Below, piece by piece: positions 5,844-13,375 of a stretch of DNA of 13,375 bases. Position 1 is the first letter of the stretch. Every line of letters begins with the position of its first letter. Source of the DNA: Gemmatimonadota bacterium. GTDB taxonomy: Bacteria > Gemmatimonadota > Gemmatimonadetes > Longimicrobiales > Gaopeijiaceae. The stretch is from contig SKVI01000392.1 in the NCBI GenBank assembly GCA_007129525.1, positions 1 through 13,375 on the forward strand, read 5' to 3'. Both the position numbers and the translations under genes were made by a program. Under the pieces are notes generated by a model. The model ran no database searches. It worked only from the letters and a program-made list of their open reading frames with translations, and was not told the origin of the DNA.

Positions 5844-7744
5844 CCCCGGGCCGCCCCCACGGGCGCTGCCACCAGGAGGTGGTGCCGGTGTCCCACCCGG
5901 TTCAGCCGCCGGGAGAGAAGGACCCTTCCCCCCGCCGTCCGCACCCGCTCTTCCCAGCCCCGGGCCGTATCGAAGTGAAGGGGCTCCTGGTCCATGGTTC
6001 CGTCTCCCCGCTCCCGGTTGACCTGGCGGTCCAGCACCTCGAGCACACGGCGCTCCAGCTGCCAGCGGAAGGTGGACTCCGTGATGACGACGCGATGACG
6101 GGCCACCCTCAACGCCTCCCCGAGGAGGTGCTCCGGGTCTCGAGCATGATGCAGGACCAGCGAGAGGACCACAGTGTCCACCGAGCCGTCGGGCAGCGGA
6201 AGGGACCGGCCGTCGAAGACGAAGCCGGGGACGGGTACCTGGAACACAGGGGCCATGTCGGCCAGGAGAACGGTGCGACCGGTTGTTCGGGCGAGATTCC
6301 GGCCCACGAAGCCTTCTCCCGCGCCCAGGTCCAGGACGGTGTCACCCACCACATGAGGCGCAATCTGCCGCCCTTTGCGAACGCCGGCCCAGCGAAGGAG
6401 AGGACGGCGGAGGGCCGGCCACTCGCTCCGGAGAACGAAGACGAGCGCACCACCCCAGAAGAGCGCGGCGAGGGCGCCCTCCCGCACCCCGACGTAGGCG
6501 AAGTAGGTGGGCATGGCCGCCCACGCGACCCACAGCCAGACCGCCGTGTGCCACCTCACCAGCGGTACCAGGCAGAGTCCCCAGAGAAGATACCAGGGAT
6601 GGACGGTGGTGGCGGCAACCAGGTAGAGCCCGAGGAGGAGGAGGGAGCCGCGGATCACATCCCCGAAGCGGGTCGCCGGGTGGCGAAGCCAGATCCAGAC
6701 CGCCAGCCCCAGGTAGCCTGCTCGCAAGGCCGGGCCCAGGAAGGCGTGCGGGTCCACCTCCGGGAGGGCGCCCAGGAGGCTTGCCAGGGCGGCGTAGAGA
6801 CCGGCATTGAACTGAAACAGGCTCACGTAGAGGTCAGCCGAGGCCAGCGTCCGTTCTACCAGGCCCGGGAAGAGGAAGGGCGCGGACAGCGCCACCGCCG
6901 GAACCAGTCCGAGTCCCAGCGCCTGGAGGGTGACTGCCGGGCCCTGACGGGTCCAGTGGTGCTTCAGGAGGAGGGGAGCCAGAAGGACGGGGATCCCCTT
7001 CGAGATCACCGCCAGTCCGAGTGCCACCCAGGCCAGGGTGGCTCGTCCCCGAGCCAGGCCCAGAGCCAGCATCCCGAGGCCCAGGATGAGCCCTCCTTCC
7101 GAATGGCCGACCCCGGCCACCGCCACGACCGTGAGGGGATTCCAGGCGTACAGTGCCAGGTACCGGAGATCGAGGTCCTTCGTGACCATCGCCCGGTACA
7201 GGAACCAGAGTCCCACGGTCTCGACCAGCGTGATGGTGCCCTTCAACACGAGGAAGGCGCCCGGCCACCCCAGCCGCTCGTACAGGGCCCCGGCCGGGAG
7301 GAAGAGCCACTGGGAGAGCGGGGGGTACAGGCTGAAGAAGTCCCTCGAGTTCATCTCCTGGAAGAGGACGTCCCCCTGCCGGTGAACCAGCACCGGGTCG
7401 GAGGGCACCCATCGGTACGGGTTGATGCCCGAGGCCGTGAGCCAGCCGTCCCAGAGATACCGGAACGGATCCACCGAGAGGTCGGGAACCGTGGGGAGGA
7501 AGATGAGTCTCAGTAGAACGGCTCCGCCCAGCAGGACGACAGGGCGACGAAGGATGTCGCCCTGTCGGAAGACCACCAGGAGGAGGAGCACCGTCCAGGC
7601 GGAGTAGAGGACGGTGAAGGGTAGGAGCCGGTCCAGGCTCGGACCCATCCAGGCGGCTACACCTGCCGTCAGGATGACGCCCGCCACCGCGAGGGTGGGG
7701 TGGGGGAGGGGTGACGGGGAGGCGCCTGCGTCCGATGTTGTCAT
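5807..7744 (-). CDS. Fusion of GT-C membrane glycosyltransferase and SAM-dependent methyltransferase
   Basis: This is one uninterrupted frame of 645 residues. Residues about 15-440 are a multi-pass membrane region with the hallmarks of GT-C glycosyltransferases of the polyprenyl-phosphate-mannose type: a first-loop acidic motif VPDLSVDPFRYLWDGW (Asp92, Arg95, Tyr96, Asp99), SGINPY, and later LYPPLSQW, AWNPL and HPWYLLW. Such enzymes transfer a sugar from a lipid-phosphate donor on the outer face of the membrane. Residues about 455-625 form a class I methyltransferase: motif I VLDLGAGEG (470-478) for SAM binding, LADMAP at the second strand, then GSVDTVVLSLVLHHARDPEH. This half should be cytoplasmic. 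The join is WAGVRKGRQIAPHVVGD. The ATG at 7744 has GAGG eight bases upstream. The substrates are unknown. A modified lipid-linked glycan is an inference. The stop overlaps the convergent gene's end. Confidence 0.8.
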   Translation of the reverse strand: MTTSDAGASPSPLPHPTLAVAGVILTAGVAAWMGPSLDRLLPFTVLYSAWTVLLLLVVFRQGDILRRPVVLLGGAVLLRLIFLPTVPDLSVDPFRYLWDGWLTASGINPYRWVPSDPVLVHRQGDVLFQEMNSRDFFSLYPPLSQWLFLPAGALYERLGWPGAFLVLKGTITLVETVGLWFLYRAMVTKDLDLRYLALYAWNPLTVVAVAGVGHSEGGLILGLGMLALGLARGRATLAWVALGLAVISKGIPVLLAPLLLKHHWTRQGPAVTLQALGLGLVPAVALSAPFLFPGLVERTLASADLYVSLFQFNAGLYAALASLLGALPEVDPHAFLGPALRAGYLGLAVWIWLRHPATRFGDVIRGSLLLLGLYLVAATTVHPWYLLWGLCLVPLVRWHTAVWLWVAWAAMPTYFAYVGVREGALAALFWGGALVFVLRSEWPALRRPLLRWAGVRKGRQIAPHVVGDTVLDLGAGEGFVGRNLARTTGRTVLLADMAPVFQVPVPGFVFDGRSLPLPDGSVDTVVLSLVLHHARDPEHLLGEALRVARHRVVITESTFRWQLERRVLEVLDRQVNRERGDGTMDQEPLHFDTARGWEERVRTAGGRVLLSRRLNRVGHRHHLLVAAPVGAARGQPSPKRWNSSA

Positions 7745-7805
7745 CTTCAGGACCTCGTCACCATGGAGCCCACTGGGCGGCCAATCGCTGAGCGCTCAAT
7801 AGACT

Positions 7806-7816
7806 AGGAGGAGGGG
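7806..7816 (+). promoter_or_regulatory. Strong Shine-Dalgarno of the SRAP gene
   Basis: AGGAGGAGGGG ends seven bases before the ATG at 7824. It fixes the start, and therefore puts the catalytic Cys at position 2. Confidence 0.85.
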
Positions 7817-7823
7817 ACACGAG

Positions 7824-8543
7824 ATGTGTGGTCGATACACCTTGACCCTGGATCAGGAGGCGCTGCAAGTGGCGTTGGGTGTCGGGGGACTTGTGCACCC
7901 CGCACCCCGCTACAACATCGCCCCCTCGCAGGAGGTGCCGGCGGTGGTACACCAGGGGGCCAACGGCGAGGGTGTGGGGCCGATGGGGGCCACGCTCCGA
8001 TGGGGCCTGGTCCCTTTCTGGGCCGACGATCCCTCCATCGGAAACCGGCTCATCAATGCCCGCTCCGAGACCGCCCACGAGAAGCCTTCGTTTCGGAACG
8101 CCTTCCGGCGTCAGCGCTGTCTCATTCCCGCCGACGGCTTCTACGAGTGGAAGAAGACCGCGGGAGGAAAGCGTCCCTTCTGGATCCATCTCGAGTCGAA
8201 GGAGCCCTTCACCTTCGCCGGCCTTTGGGAGCGGTGGTCCGCCTCCGACGGCGATGAAGTTCTGGAAACCTTCACGATCCTCACCACCGAGGCCAACGAG
8301 TTTCTGAGGCCCATCCATCCGAGGATGCCAGTGATCCTGGGCCCCGACCACCGGGAGCGATGGCTGGACCCGGACACCCCCGGGGATGAGCTCCGGCAGC
8401 TCCTGGGCTCCTTTCCGGCAGGCCCGCTGGCTGCCCGGGAGGTGTCCACCCGGGTGAATTCGCCCACCAACGACGACCCCGGGTGCCTTGAGTCGCCCGA
8501 GGGCCCGGAGGACGGCCTTCCGCTCTTCCAGCAGGCGGATTGA
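7824..8543 (+). CDS. yedK: SRAP-domain (HMCES/YedK-like) abasic-site DNA-protein crosslink protein
   Basis: The 239-residue product is a full-length SRAP-family protein. It begins MCGRYTL, so removal of Met exposes Cys2, the residue that forms a thiazolidine crosslink with abasic sites in single-stranded DNA in characterised members. The other active-site positions are present: Asn78 in INARSET, Glu108 in GFYEWK and His165 in HPRMPV, matching Asn75, Glu105 and His160 of E. coli YedK. RYNIAPSQ and RWGLVPFW are further family signatures. In the cell it would shield abasic sites near replication and later reverse its own crosslink. The family is often called SOS response-associated, but I see no LexA-like site in the 79-base gap to the divergent glycosyltransferase gene. 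The C-terminal tail (about residues 215-239) is Pro/Glu/Asp-rich and variable. The S9 peptidase gene begins 143 bases downstream on the same strand. Confidence 0.95.
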   Translation: MCGRYTLTLDQEALQVALGVGGLVHPAPRYNIAPSQEVPAVVHQGANGEGVGPMGATLRWGLVPFWADDPSIGNRLINARSETAHEKPSFRNAFRRQRCLIPADGFYEWKKTAGGKRPFWIHLESKEPFTFAGLWERWSASDGDEVLETFTILTTEANEFLRPIHPRMPVILGPDHRERWLDPDTPGDELRQLLGSFPAGPLAAREVSTRVNSPTNDDPGCLESPEGPEDGLPLFQQAD

Positions 8544-8569
8544 CATCGGGTTTGGGGGCGCCACGCCGG

Positions 8570-8634
8570 GAGTTTTCGGGTCCAGTCGCCCTTTTCTTGC
8601 CCAAGGGCCCGAGGGGCTCTAGCTTGGAAAACTC
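8570..8634 (+). promoter_or_regulatory. Dyad-rich region with a weak candidate promoter before the S9 peptidase gene
   Basis: The arms GAGTTTTC (8570-8577) and GAAAACTC (8627-8634) are perfect reverse complements 49 bases apart. Inside them, CCAAG (8601-8605) pairs with CTTGG (8623-8627). TTGCCC (8597-8602) and TAGCTT (8620-8625), 17 bases apart, are a weak sigma-70-like pair within the same interval. The 143-base spacer (8544-8686) otherwise shows no terminator with a T-run and no recognisable gene. Confidence 0.25.
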
Positions 8635-8686
8635 ATCTATTCCGAACAACGGCGGCTCGACCCGCCCATCGAAGCAGGCAGATCCC

Positions 8687-10999
8687 ATGCGTCGACTACT
8701 TCTTGGCTTCACCCTCCTGGTTCTGGCTCCCGTTGCGGTGGTGGCCCAGGATACCCGTACCATCGAGCCCGCGGACTACTACCGGGTGCAGCCCGTGAGC
8801 AGTCCGGCCCTTTCGCCCGACGGACGGCACCTCCTGTACCAGGTGCAGACCATCAGACAGGAGTCCAACGATCGGATCAGCCACATCTGGTGGACGGATC
8901 TCGAAACGGGCAAGACCCAACGTCTGAGCACCAGGGGCATCAACTCCACCAGCCCGAACTGGACGCCCGATGGCCGGCGGGTCTACTTCAACACCTCCCG
9001 AGGTGACGAAAGCGGCCTCCACTTCCTGAACTTTGCCGAGCCGGGTGGGGAAGCGTACCAGGTCCCTGGGATCTCGGGTTCGCCCAACTTCCATCCCGAC
9101 GGCTCGTGGGTGCTGGTGACTCGTCGGGTGCCCGTGGAGGGCGCGGAGGAGGCGGAAGGGGCCGAGACCGAAGTCGAGGATGAAGAAGAGCGCCTCGTTC
9201 CGCCCACCGATCGCCGGACCTCGTACTGGCCCTCCGGGACGCCCGCCCTCACCGGCCCCAGCGAGCGAGCGGAGAGGGGTGAGACCGAGGAGCAGCGGAA
9301 CCGGGACGTCTACGTGATCACCGACACCAACTACAAGCGTGACGGGACCCTCTCCTTTATCCGGCCGGGGCAGGGTGGAGGCAGCGACGAAGAGTCGTAC
9401 GTGCAGTTCTTCAGGGTGCCCGCCGATGGGCTCGAGGATGAGGACGACGAGGGGATCCAGCTCACCCATGACGAGGTGGACAAGAACTTCCGCGAGTTCT
9501 CCCGTGACGGGGCGTGGATCATCTACACCGCGTCGGTGCCTGCCGCCGAGCCCTCCGATGACGAAGACGAGAACGACGAGGACACCGGGATCTTCCGTCT
9601 GCCTGTGTCCGGTGGCGAGGGGGAACTCCTCCACCAGACCGACCAGGCGGTGCGGAGCGTGACCATGTCACCGGACAACCGCCGGCTGGCCTACGTTACC
9701 GTCACCGAGTCCATGACCGACCCCTACATCCGGATCGTCTCGGTGGCCGAGGGCGAGATCCAGCGGGAGCTGGCCAAGGACGACTGGGTCTACTCCATTG
9801 GCGGCATCACCTGGTCGCTGGACGGAGGCCACCTCAAGTGGACCTCGGCCATCGGTGGTCAGGACCAGCTCGTGCAGGTCCCTGCCGACGGTGGGCCGGT
9901 GGAGCGAGTCACCGAAGGCCGGCACACCTTCTCCGGCTTCGACATGAACCTGGAGCAGGGCAGGATCGCGTATGTCAAGAGCACCGCCGAGCGGCCGTGG
10001 GAGGTCTTCGTGGCCGACATCGACGGCTCTGGCGAGGAGCGGGTCAGTGCGGTGAACGAGGACTGGCTGGCCGAGGTGAGGCTGTCGGAGGTGGAGTACT
10101 TCACCTACGAGGGCGTCCCCCACAACCGGGAGTGGCTGGACCAGTTGGCCGAACGGGGAGTGGAGTACATGCTGGCCAACGACGCGCCTGACGGCGAGCG
10201 CTTCGAAATCGACGGCTGGCTGGTGTACCCCGTGGACTACGAGGAGGGCCAGGCCTACCCCATGGTTGTCTCCATCCACGGCGGACCCCACTCCCGATAC
10301 GCCGAGACCTGGTTCCACGAGTTCCAGATGCTGGCGGCCGAGGGGATGTTCGTGCTCTACACCAACCCGCGGGGCTCTTCCGGTTACGGCATGGAGTTCC
10401 AGTACTCCACAATGGAGGCCTGGGGCATTGACGACATGAAGGACATCTTGCACGGTGTGGATCACGTGGTGGAGCGCGGCCTGGCCGACCCGGAGCGCCT
10501 CGGGGTGACCGGGGGATCGTACGGCGGGTTCATGACGAGCTGGATCACCGCCCACGACCAGCGCTGGAGAGCGGCTCTCACTGCCCGGGGGATCGTGAAC
10601 TGGCTCTCGTTCTACGGGGTGTCCGACGCCTCCGGCCTCGTCGAGCGGGAGTTCGGCGGCATGCCCTGGCCCTTCCGAAGCACCGAGGAGGGCAGCTACG
10701 AGCTGGTCATGAAGCTCTCACCCATCGTCTGGGCCGACCGGGTGGAGACGCCCACCCTCATCATCCATTCCATCAATGACTACCGGACGCCTCTGGAGGG
10801 GGGGGAGCAGTGGTACCGAGCGCTCCAGAAGCATGACGTGCCGGTGAAGATGGTCCTCTTCCCCGACAACTCGCACGGGTTGTCCAGGACCGGTGAGCCC
10901 TGGCTCCTGGTCCGCCGCCTTCAGGAGTACATGGACTGGTTCCGGTACTACCTGGTCGACGAGGGCCCGGTGGTCGTGGACGACGACTCGCAGAACTGA
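8687..10999 (+). CDS. Exported S9-family (prolyl oligopeptidase-type) serine peptidase
   Basis: From the ATG at 8687 the product is 770 residues. It starts with a Sec signal peptide (MRRLLLGFTLLVLAP, then AVVA-Q as the probable cleavage site). The next 500 or so residues are a beta-propeller with TolB/PD40-like blades (ALSPDGRHLLY, NWTPDGRRVYF, TMSPDNRRLAY). The C-terminal alpha/beta hydrolase domain has an oxyanion region (SIHGGPH), the nucleophile Ser611 in GGSYGG, the probable acid Asp698 in INDYRTP and His730 in NSHGLS, so it is predicted to be active. Length and order fit acylaminoacyl-peptidase or dipeptidyl-peptidase-like S9 enzymes. The exact cleavage preference cannot be read from sequence. 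Odd features are acidic insertions in the propeller near residues 145-165, 250-260 and 285-300. The frame extends upstream to a TTG at 8540, but that adds 49 residues that hide the signal peptide. An M28 peptidase gene follows after 8 bases. Confidence 0.93.
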   Translation: MRRLLLGFTLLVLAPVAVVAQDTRTIEPADYYRVQPVSSPALSPDGRHLLYQVQTIRQESNDRISHIWWTDLETGKTQRLSTRGINSTSPNWTPDGRRVYFNTSRGDESGLHFLNFAEPGGEAYQVPGISGSPNFHPDGSWVLVTRRVPVEGAEEAEGAETEVEDEEERLVPPTDRRTSYWPSGTPALTGPSERAERGETEEQRNRDVYVITDTNYKRDGTLSFIRPGQGGGSDEESYVQFFRVPADGLEDEDDEGIQLTHDEVDKNFREFSRDGAWIIYTASVPAAEPSDDEDENDEDTGIFRLPVSGGEGELLHQTDQAVRSVTMSPDNRRLAYVTVTESMTDPYIRIVSVAEGEIQRELAKDDWVYSIGGITWSLDGGHLKWTSAIGGQDQLVQVPADGGPVERVTEGRHTFSGFDMNLEQGRIAYVKSTAERPWEVFVADIDGSGEERVSAVNEDWLAEVRLSEVEYFTYEGVPHNREWLDQLAERGVEYMLANDAPDGERFEIDGWLVYPVDYEEGQAYPMVVSIHGGPHSRYAETWFHEFQMLAAEGMFVLYTNPRGSSGYGMEFQYSTMEAWGIDDMKDILHGVDHVVERGLADPERLGVTGGSYGGFMTSWITAHDQRWRAALTARGIVNWLSFYGVSDASGLVEREFGGMPWPFRSTEEGSYELVMKLSPIVWADRVETPTLIIHSINDYRTPLEGGEQWYRALQKHDVPVKMVLFPDNSHGLSRTGEPWLLVRRLQEYMDWFRYYLVDEGPVVVDDDSQN

Positions 11000-11002
11000 G
11001 GA
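10998..11002 (+). promoter_or_regulatory. Ribosome binding site overlapping the S9 stop codon
   Basis: GAGGA shares two bases with the TGA of the S9 gene (10997-10999) and lies five bases before the ATG at 11008. This arrangement implies one mRNA and probable translational coupling of the two peptidase genes. Confidence 0.7.
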
Positions 11003-11007
11003 AGCCC

Positions 11008-12540
11008 ATGAGCTCTTGTCCGGTCGAAGCCCGGTGGTGGCCCGTCTGGGCCTTCGCCCTGCTCCTCCTGGCATCCGGATGCGCCGAACCCCCTGAGGAC
11101 CTCCCCGACGATGCCGATGCGCCGGTGGTGGAGGCGGCTCCGGAGGCTCCGACCTCCCAGGAGCTGGGCGCGCTGGTGGAGCGTTCCCTGGAGGGGTCCC
11201 AGGTCCAGGTGAACGCCGACACCCTGCTGGACGTCATCGGGGCCCGGGTATCGGCCCTGCCCTCGGGCGACTCCGCCGAGGCGTTCGTGGAGCGGCGGCT
11301 GGAGGCGTACGGGGTACCCCGGGTGTGGCGCGAGTCCTTTCCCTTTCTGGCGTGGGATCGGCGGGAGGCCTCACTGGAGGTCGTGACCCCCGAGGAGGGG
11401 GTCGAGGGCGAGCTGAACATCCTGTCGCTGGGACACGTGGGAAGCTACGAGGTTGAGGCGCCCATCGTGGACGCCGGCTACGGTACCGCCGAGGAGATCG
11501 AAGCCCTGGGCGATGCGGTGGACGGCGCCATCGTCCTGGCCGATGTCGGCGCCCCCGAGGGGTATGGACGCGGGGTGCACCGCACGGAGAAGGTGACCCT
11601 GGCCACCGAGGCGGGTGCCGTGGGCTTCATTCAGGTCAATACTACCGAAGGGCCGCGGATTCCCGTGGGTGTGGCCACTCTGGGCGACGAGGAAACAGAG
11701 CTCCCGGCGGTGGCCGCCGACCGGGCCTCGGGCCAGGCGCTCCGTGGCGCGCTGGCAGAGGAGCAACCGGTGATGGTCCGGTTGACGGTGGACAACTGGA
11801 TGGAGCGGGCCGAAACCGACAACGTCCTGGGCGAGATCCCCGGCCAGAGCGACGAGATCATCCTGGTTGGCGCCCACCTGGACTCATGGGACCTGGCCCA
11901 GGGCGCCGTGGACAACGGGTCGGGAACGCTGGCGGTCCTGGAGCTGGCCCGGGCGTTGGCCCAGCACGTCGATGATACCGGTGAGGTGCCCTACCGGACG
12001 ATCCGCTTCGCCTTCTGGATGGGTGAGGAGCTGGGATTGTACGGTTCGCGGCACTACGTGGAGACCCGCTTGGACGACGACCGAATCCAGCGGTACGCCG
12101 CCATCCTGAACCTGGATGTGGTGGGCGACCCGGTGGGGCTGGGCGCCATGGGTCGGCCCGAGGCGGAGCCCTTCCTTCGGCAGGTACTGACGGGGGTTGC
12201 CGAGGGAGGGATCGACCTGGACGAGGCGGTGGGCACCCGCGGGGGCATCTATTCGGACCATCAACCCTTCCTGATGCAGGGCGTGCCGGTGCTCAGCGTC
12301 CGTTCTGAGCAGCGACCCGAGGCGGCGGGCGTGAGCCATACGATCCACGACACCCGTGACGTCATCGACGAGCCCGGCATTGCCCGAAGCGCCGCGGTGA
12401 GTGCGGCCCTCCTGTGGGCCGCGGCCAATGCCCCCGACCTGGGGCTCGAGCGCTGGTCGGAAGAGGAAATCGGACGTCGGCTGGAAGAGCTGGGAGTCCG
12501 GGATCCCCTGGAGCGAGCCGGGGAGTGGCGCTGGCCCTGA
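11008..12540 (+). CDS. M28-family zinc metallopeptidase lipoprotein with PA domain
   Basis: The product is 510 residues. The signal ends in ASGC, so Cys25 is the likely lipidated residue (Ala at +2, suggesting outer-membrane location). An acidic linker follows. Residues about 130-260 look like a protease-associated (PA) insert: EAPIVDAGYGT, DGAIVLADVG, then AGAVGFIQVN and TLGDEETELPAVA. The two-zinc M28 active site is complete: His290 in GAHLDSWD, Asp302 in AVDNGSG, Glu340-Glu341 in GEELGLYG (general base and ligand), Asp370 in LNLDVVGD and His444 in SHTIHDT. The arrangement resembles carboxypeptidase Q and related aminopeptidases or dipeptidases, which trim small peptides. The exact specificity is not readable. 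The gene is tightly coupled behind the S9 peptidase, which suggests stepwise degradation of peptides outside the cytoplasm. The GT51 gene starts 48 bases downstream. Confidence 0.93.
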   Translation: MSSCPVEARWWPVWAFALLLLASGCAEPPEDLPDDADAPVVEAAPEAPTSQELGALVERSLEGSQVQVNADTLLDVIGARVSALPSGDSAEAFVERRLEAYGVPRVWRESFPFLAWDRREASLEVVTPEEGVEGELNILSLGHVGSYEVEAPIVDAGYGTAEEIEALGDAVDGAIVLADVGAPEGYGRGVHRTEKVTLATEAGAVGFIQVNTTEGPRIPVGVATLGDEETELPAVAADRASGQALRGALAEEQPVMVRLTVDNWMERAETDNVLGEIPGQSDEIILVGAHLDSWDLAQGAVDNGSGTLAVLELARALAQHVDDTGEVPYRTIRFAFWMGEELGLYGSRHYVETRLDDDRIQRYAAILNLDVVGDPVGLGAMGRPEAEPFLRQVLTGVAEGGIDLDEAVGTRGGIYSDHQPFLMQGVPVLSVRSEQRPEAAGVSHTIHDTRDVIDEPGIARSAAVSAALLWAAANAPDLGLERWSEEEIGRRLEELGVRDPLERAGEWRWP

Positions 12541-12588
12541 TCCGCCGGGCAGGGATCTTGCAAGGTTCCGTGGGGTCAACGAAAGGGT

Positions 12589-13375
12589 ATGGATCAACCC
12601 CCTGGTCGTCTCGTTCTGATGCGCCGCATGCTTCGTCGCTACCCGTGGCGCCTGACGCTGCTGGTCGGGCTGGCCGTCCTCCTGGGCGGAGGTGTCGGGT
12701 TGGCCGTCTGGGAGATGCGGACCTCCCACTTCCAGGCCCGTTTCCTCGCGCCGCTGGCCCAGGAGGCCAGGTGGACGGTGGAGGAAGGCGCTGCAGATGC
12801 CCTCCTGGCTGCCGCCCGGGGCCCCTATGACCTGCGGTTGGGCTACACCGGGCTTCCGGAGCGACTGGCCCGGGCCCAGGAGCGGGGATTCAGGGTGGTA
12901 GAGCAGGCCCGGCCCTCGGCGCGGCTCCGGGAGCTGGTGGAGGAGCGGGAGCTCTTCCCCATCTACCACGAAAAGAGCCGAGCCGGACTCCGAATGGCGG
13001 ATCGCCGTGGTGAGGTGATCTACGACCATCATCGGCCTGAGTTGGTGTATCCCTCGTTCGAATCGCTTCCTCCGCTGATCTGGCAGACCCTCCTCTTCGT
13101 GGAAAACCGCACGGCCCTGGACCCCGAGCAACCCAGGCGAAATCCGGCGGTGGAGTGGGGACGCCTCATGCGCAGCACCGTCGACCTGGGCTTTCGGTAC
13201 CTGGGCCGGGAGGGGCGAGTGGCGGGGGCCAGCACTCTCGCCACACAGATGGAGAAGTTCCGGCACGAGCCGGCGGGCATCACCGAAGGACCCCGAGACA
13301 AGCTCCTGCAGATGGCGTCCGCTTCGTTTCGGGCCTACCTGGACGGCGAGGAGACCCTTCCCGCCCGTCGTCGTA
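12589..13375 (+). CDS. Divergent GT51 peptidoglycan transglycosylase, N-terminal part (cut by window edge)
   Basis: The frame is open from an ATG at 12589 to the right edge (262 codons), so the gene is 3'-truncated. A second in-frame ATG at 12619 would give 10 fewer residues; neither has a good ribosome binding site (GAAAGGG sits very close to the first). A basic stretch (MRRMLRRYPWRL) precedes one membrane anchor (LTLLVGLAVLLGGGVGLAVW). The region from about residue 165 matches the GT51 transglycosylase fold that polymerises lipid II: LLFVENRTALDP, with Glu172 at the position of the catalytic Glu in the usual ED-x2-F motif, then RRNPAVEWGRLMRS and GASTLATQMEKFRH in place of GGST-x-TQQ. This variant is known to me in large transglycosylase-domain proteins that differ from classic PBP1 enzymes. 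Whether a transpeptidase or other domain follows lies outside the window. Confidence 0.8.
   Translation, partial: MDQPPGRLVLMRRMLRRYPWRLTLLVGLAVLLGGGVGLAVWEMRTSHFQARFLAPLAQEARWTVEEGAADALLAAARGPYDLRLGYTGLPERLARAQERGFRVVEQARPSARLRELVEERELFPIYHEKSRAGLRMADRRGEVIYDHHRPELVYPSFESLPPLIWQTLLFVENRTALDPEQPRRNPAVEWGRLMRSTVDLGFRYLGREGRVAGASTLATQMEKFRHEPAGITEGPRDKLLQMASASFRAYLDGEETLPARRR

Noticed and set aside
5006..7516. An 836-codon open frame on the plus strand
   Set aside because: It is rich in Arg/Gly/Pro/His/Gln without domain structure and runs antisense to the glycosyltransferase-methyltransferase gene, whose motifs are clear. It also overlaps the end of the membrane protein gene in another frame.
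7789..7798. The 10-base palindrome TGAGCGCTCA between the divergent glycosyltransferase and SRAP genes
   Set aside because: Ten-base palindromes are expected about a dozen times by chance in this window, and no clear promoter elements surround it.
8540..8686. An extended N-terminus of the S9 peptidase starting at the TTG at 8540
   Set aside because: It would place 49 unconserved-looking residues before a textbook signal peptide that begins at the ATG at 8687.
11884..13266. A 460-codon minus-strand frame opposite the M28 and GT51 genes
   Set aside because: It spans two unrelated plus-strand genes with intact catalytic motifs. Its own translation is Pro/Gly/Arg/Gln-rich without recognisable domains.

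Overview
The window is about 13.4 kb of GC-rich bacterial chromosome, densely packed with protein genes. I see no rRNA, tRNA, CRISPR array or mobile element. The protein set is typical of Gemmatimonadota or a similar heterotrophic Gram-negative lineage: a TolB-propeller amidohydrolase, a DUF6503-type lipoprotein, a secreted S9 peptidase beside a PA-domain M28 lipoprotein peptidase, and a divergent GT51 transglycosylase. The phylum is an inference from protein resemblance; nothing here is a phylogenetic marker. Three lipoproteins and two exported propeller proteins imply a large cell-envelope and secreted proteome.

Layout. Positions 1-3812 hold four genes on the minus strand. In transcription order they are a DUF6503-like lipoprotein, a BsuPI-domain lipoprotein, a TRIC/UPF0126 membrane channel, and the N-terminal propeller half of an exported amidohydrolase that runs off the left edge. 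A spacer at about 3813-4145 carries candidate divergent promoters. It leads rightward into an unusual bitopic membrane protein (4146-5843) with a GYF-like N-terminus, a long acidic linker, one membrane helix and a helical C-terminal domain. This gene overlaps tail to tail with a minus-strand gene (5807-7744) that encodes one polypeptide joining a multi-pass GT-C glycosyltransferase to a SAM-dependent methyltransferase. Divergent from that, on the plus strand, come an SRAP/HMCES-type DNA-protein crosslink protein, an exported S9 prolyl-oligopeptidase-type peptidase, an M28 lipoprotein peptidase 8 bases downstream, and the start of a GT51 transglycosylase cut by the right edge.

How the genes may work together. 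The S9 and M28 genes form a tight pair suited to breaking down peptides outside the cytoplasm. The minus-strand lipoproteins and the amidohydrolase are also envelope or exported proteins, but their substrates are unknown. I find no defence system, biosynthetic cluster or other clearly new multi-gene system. The items most worth a second look are the glycosyltransferase-methyltransferase fusion, a perfect palindrome matching the actinobacterial LexA (SOS box) consensus upstream of the amidohydrolase gene, the GYF-like/acidic/TM protein, and the divergent GT51 motifs.
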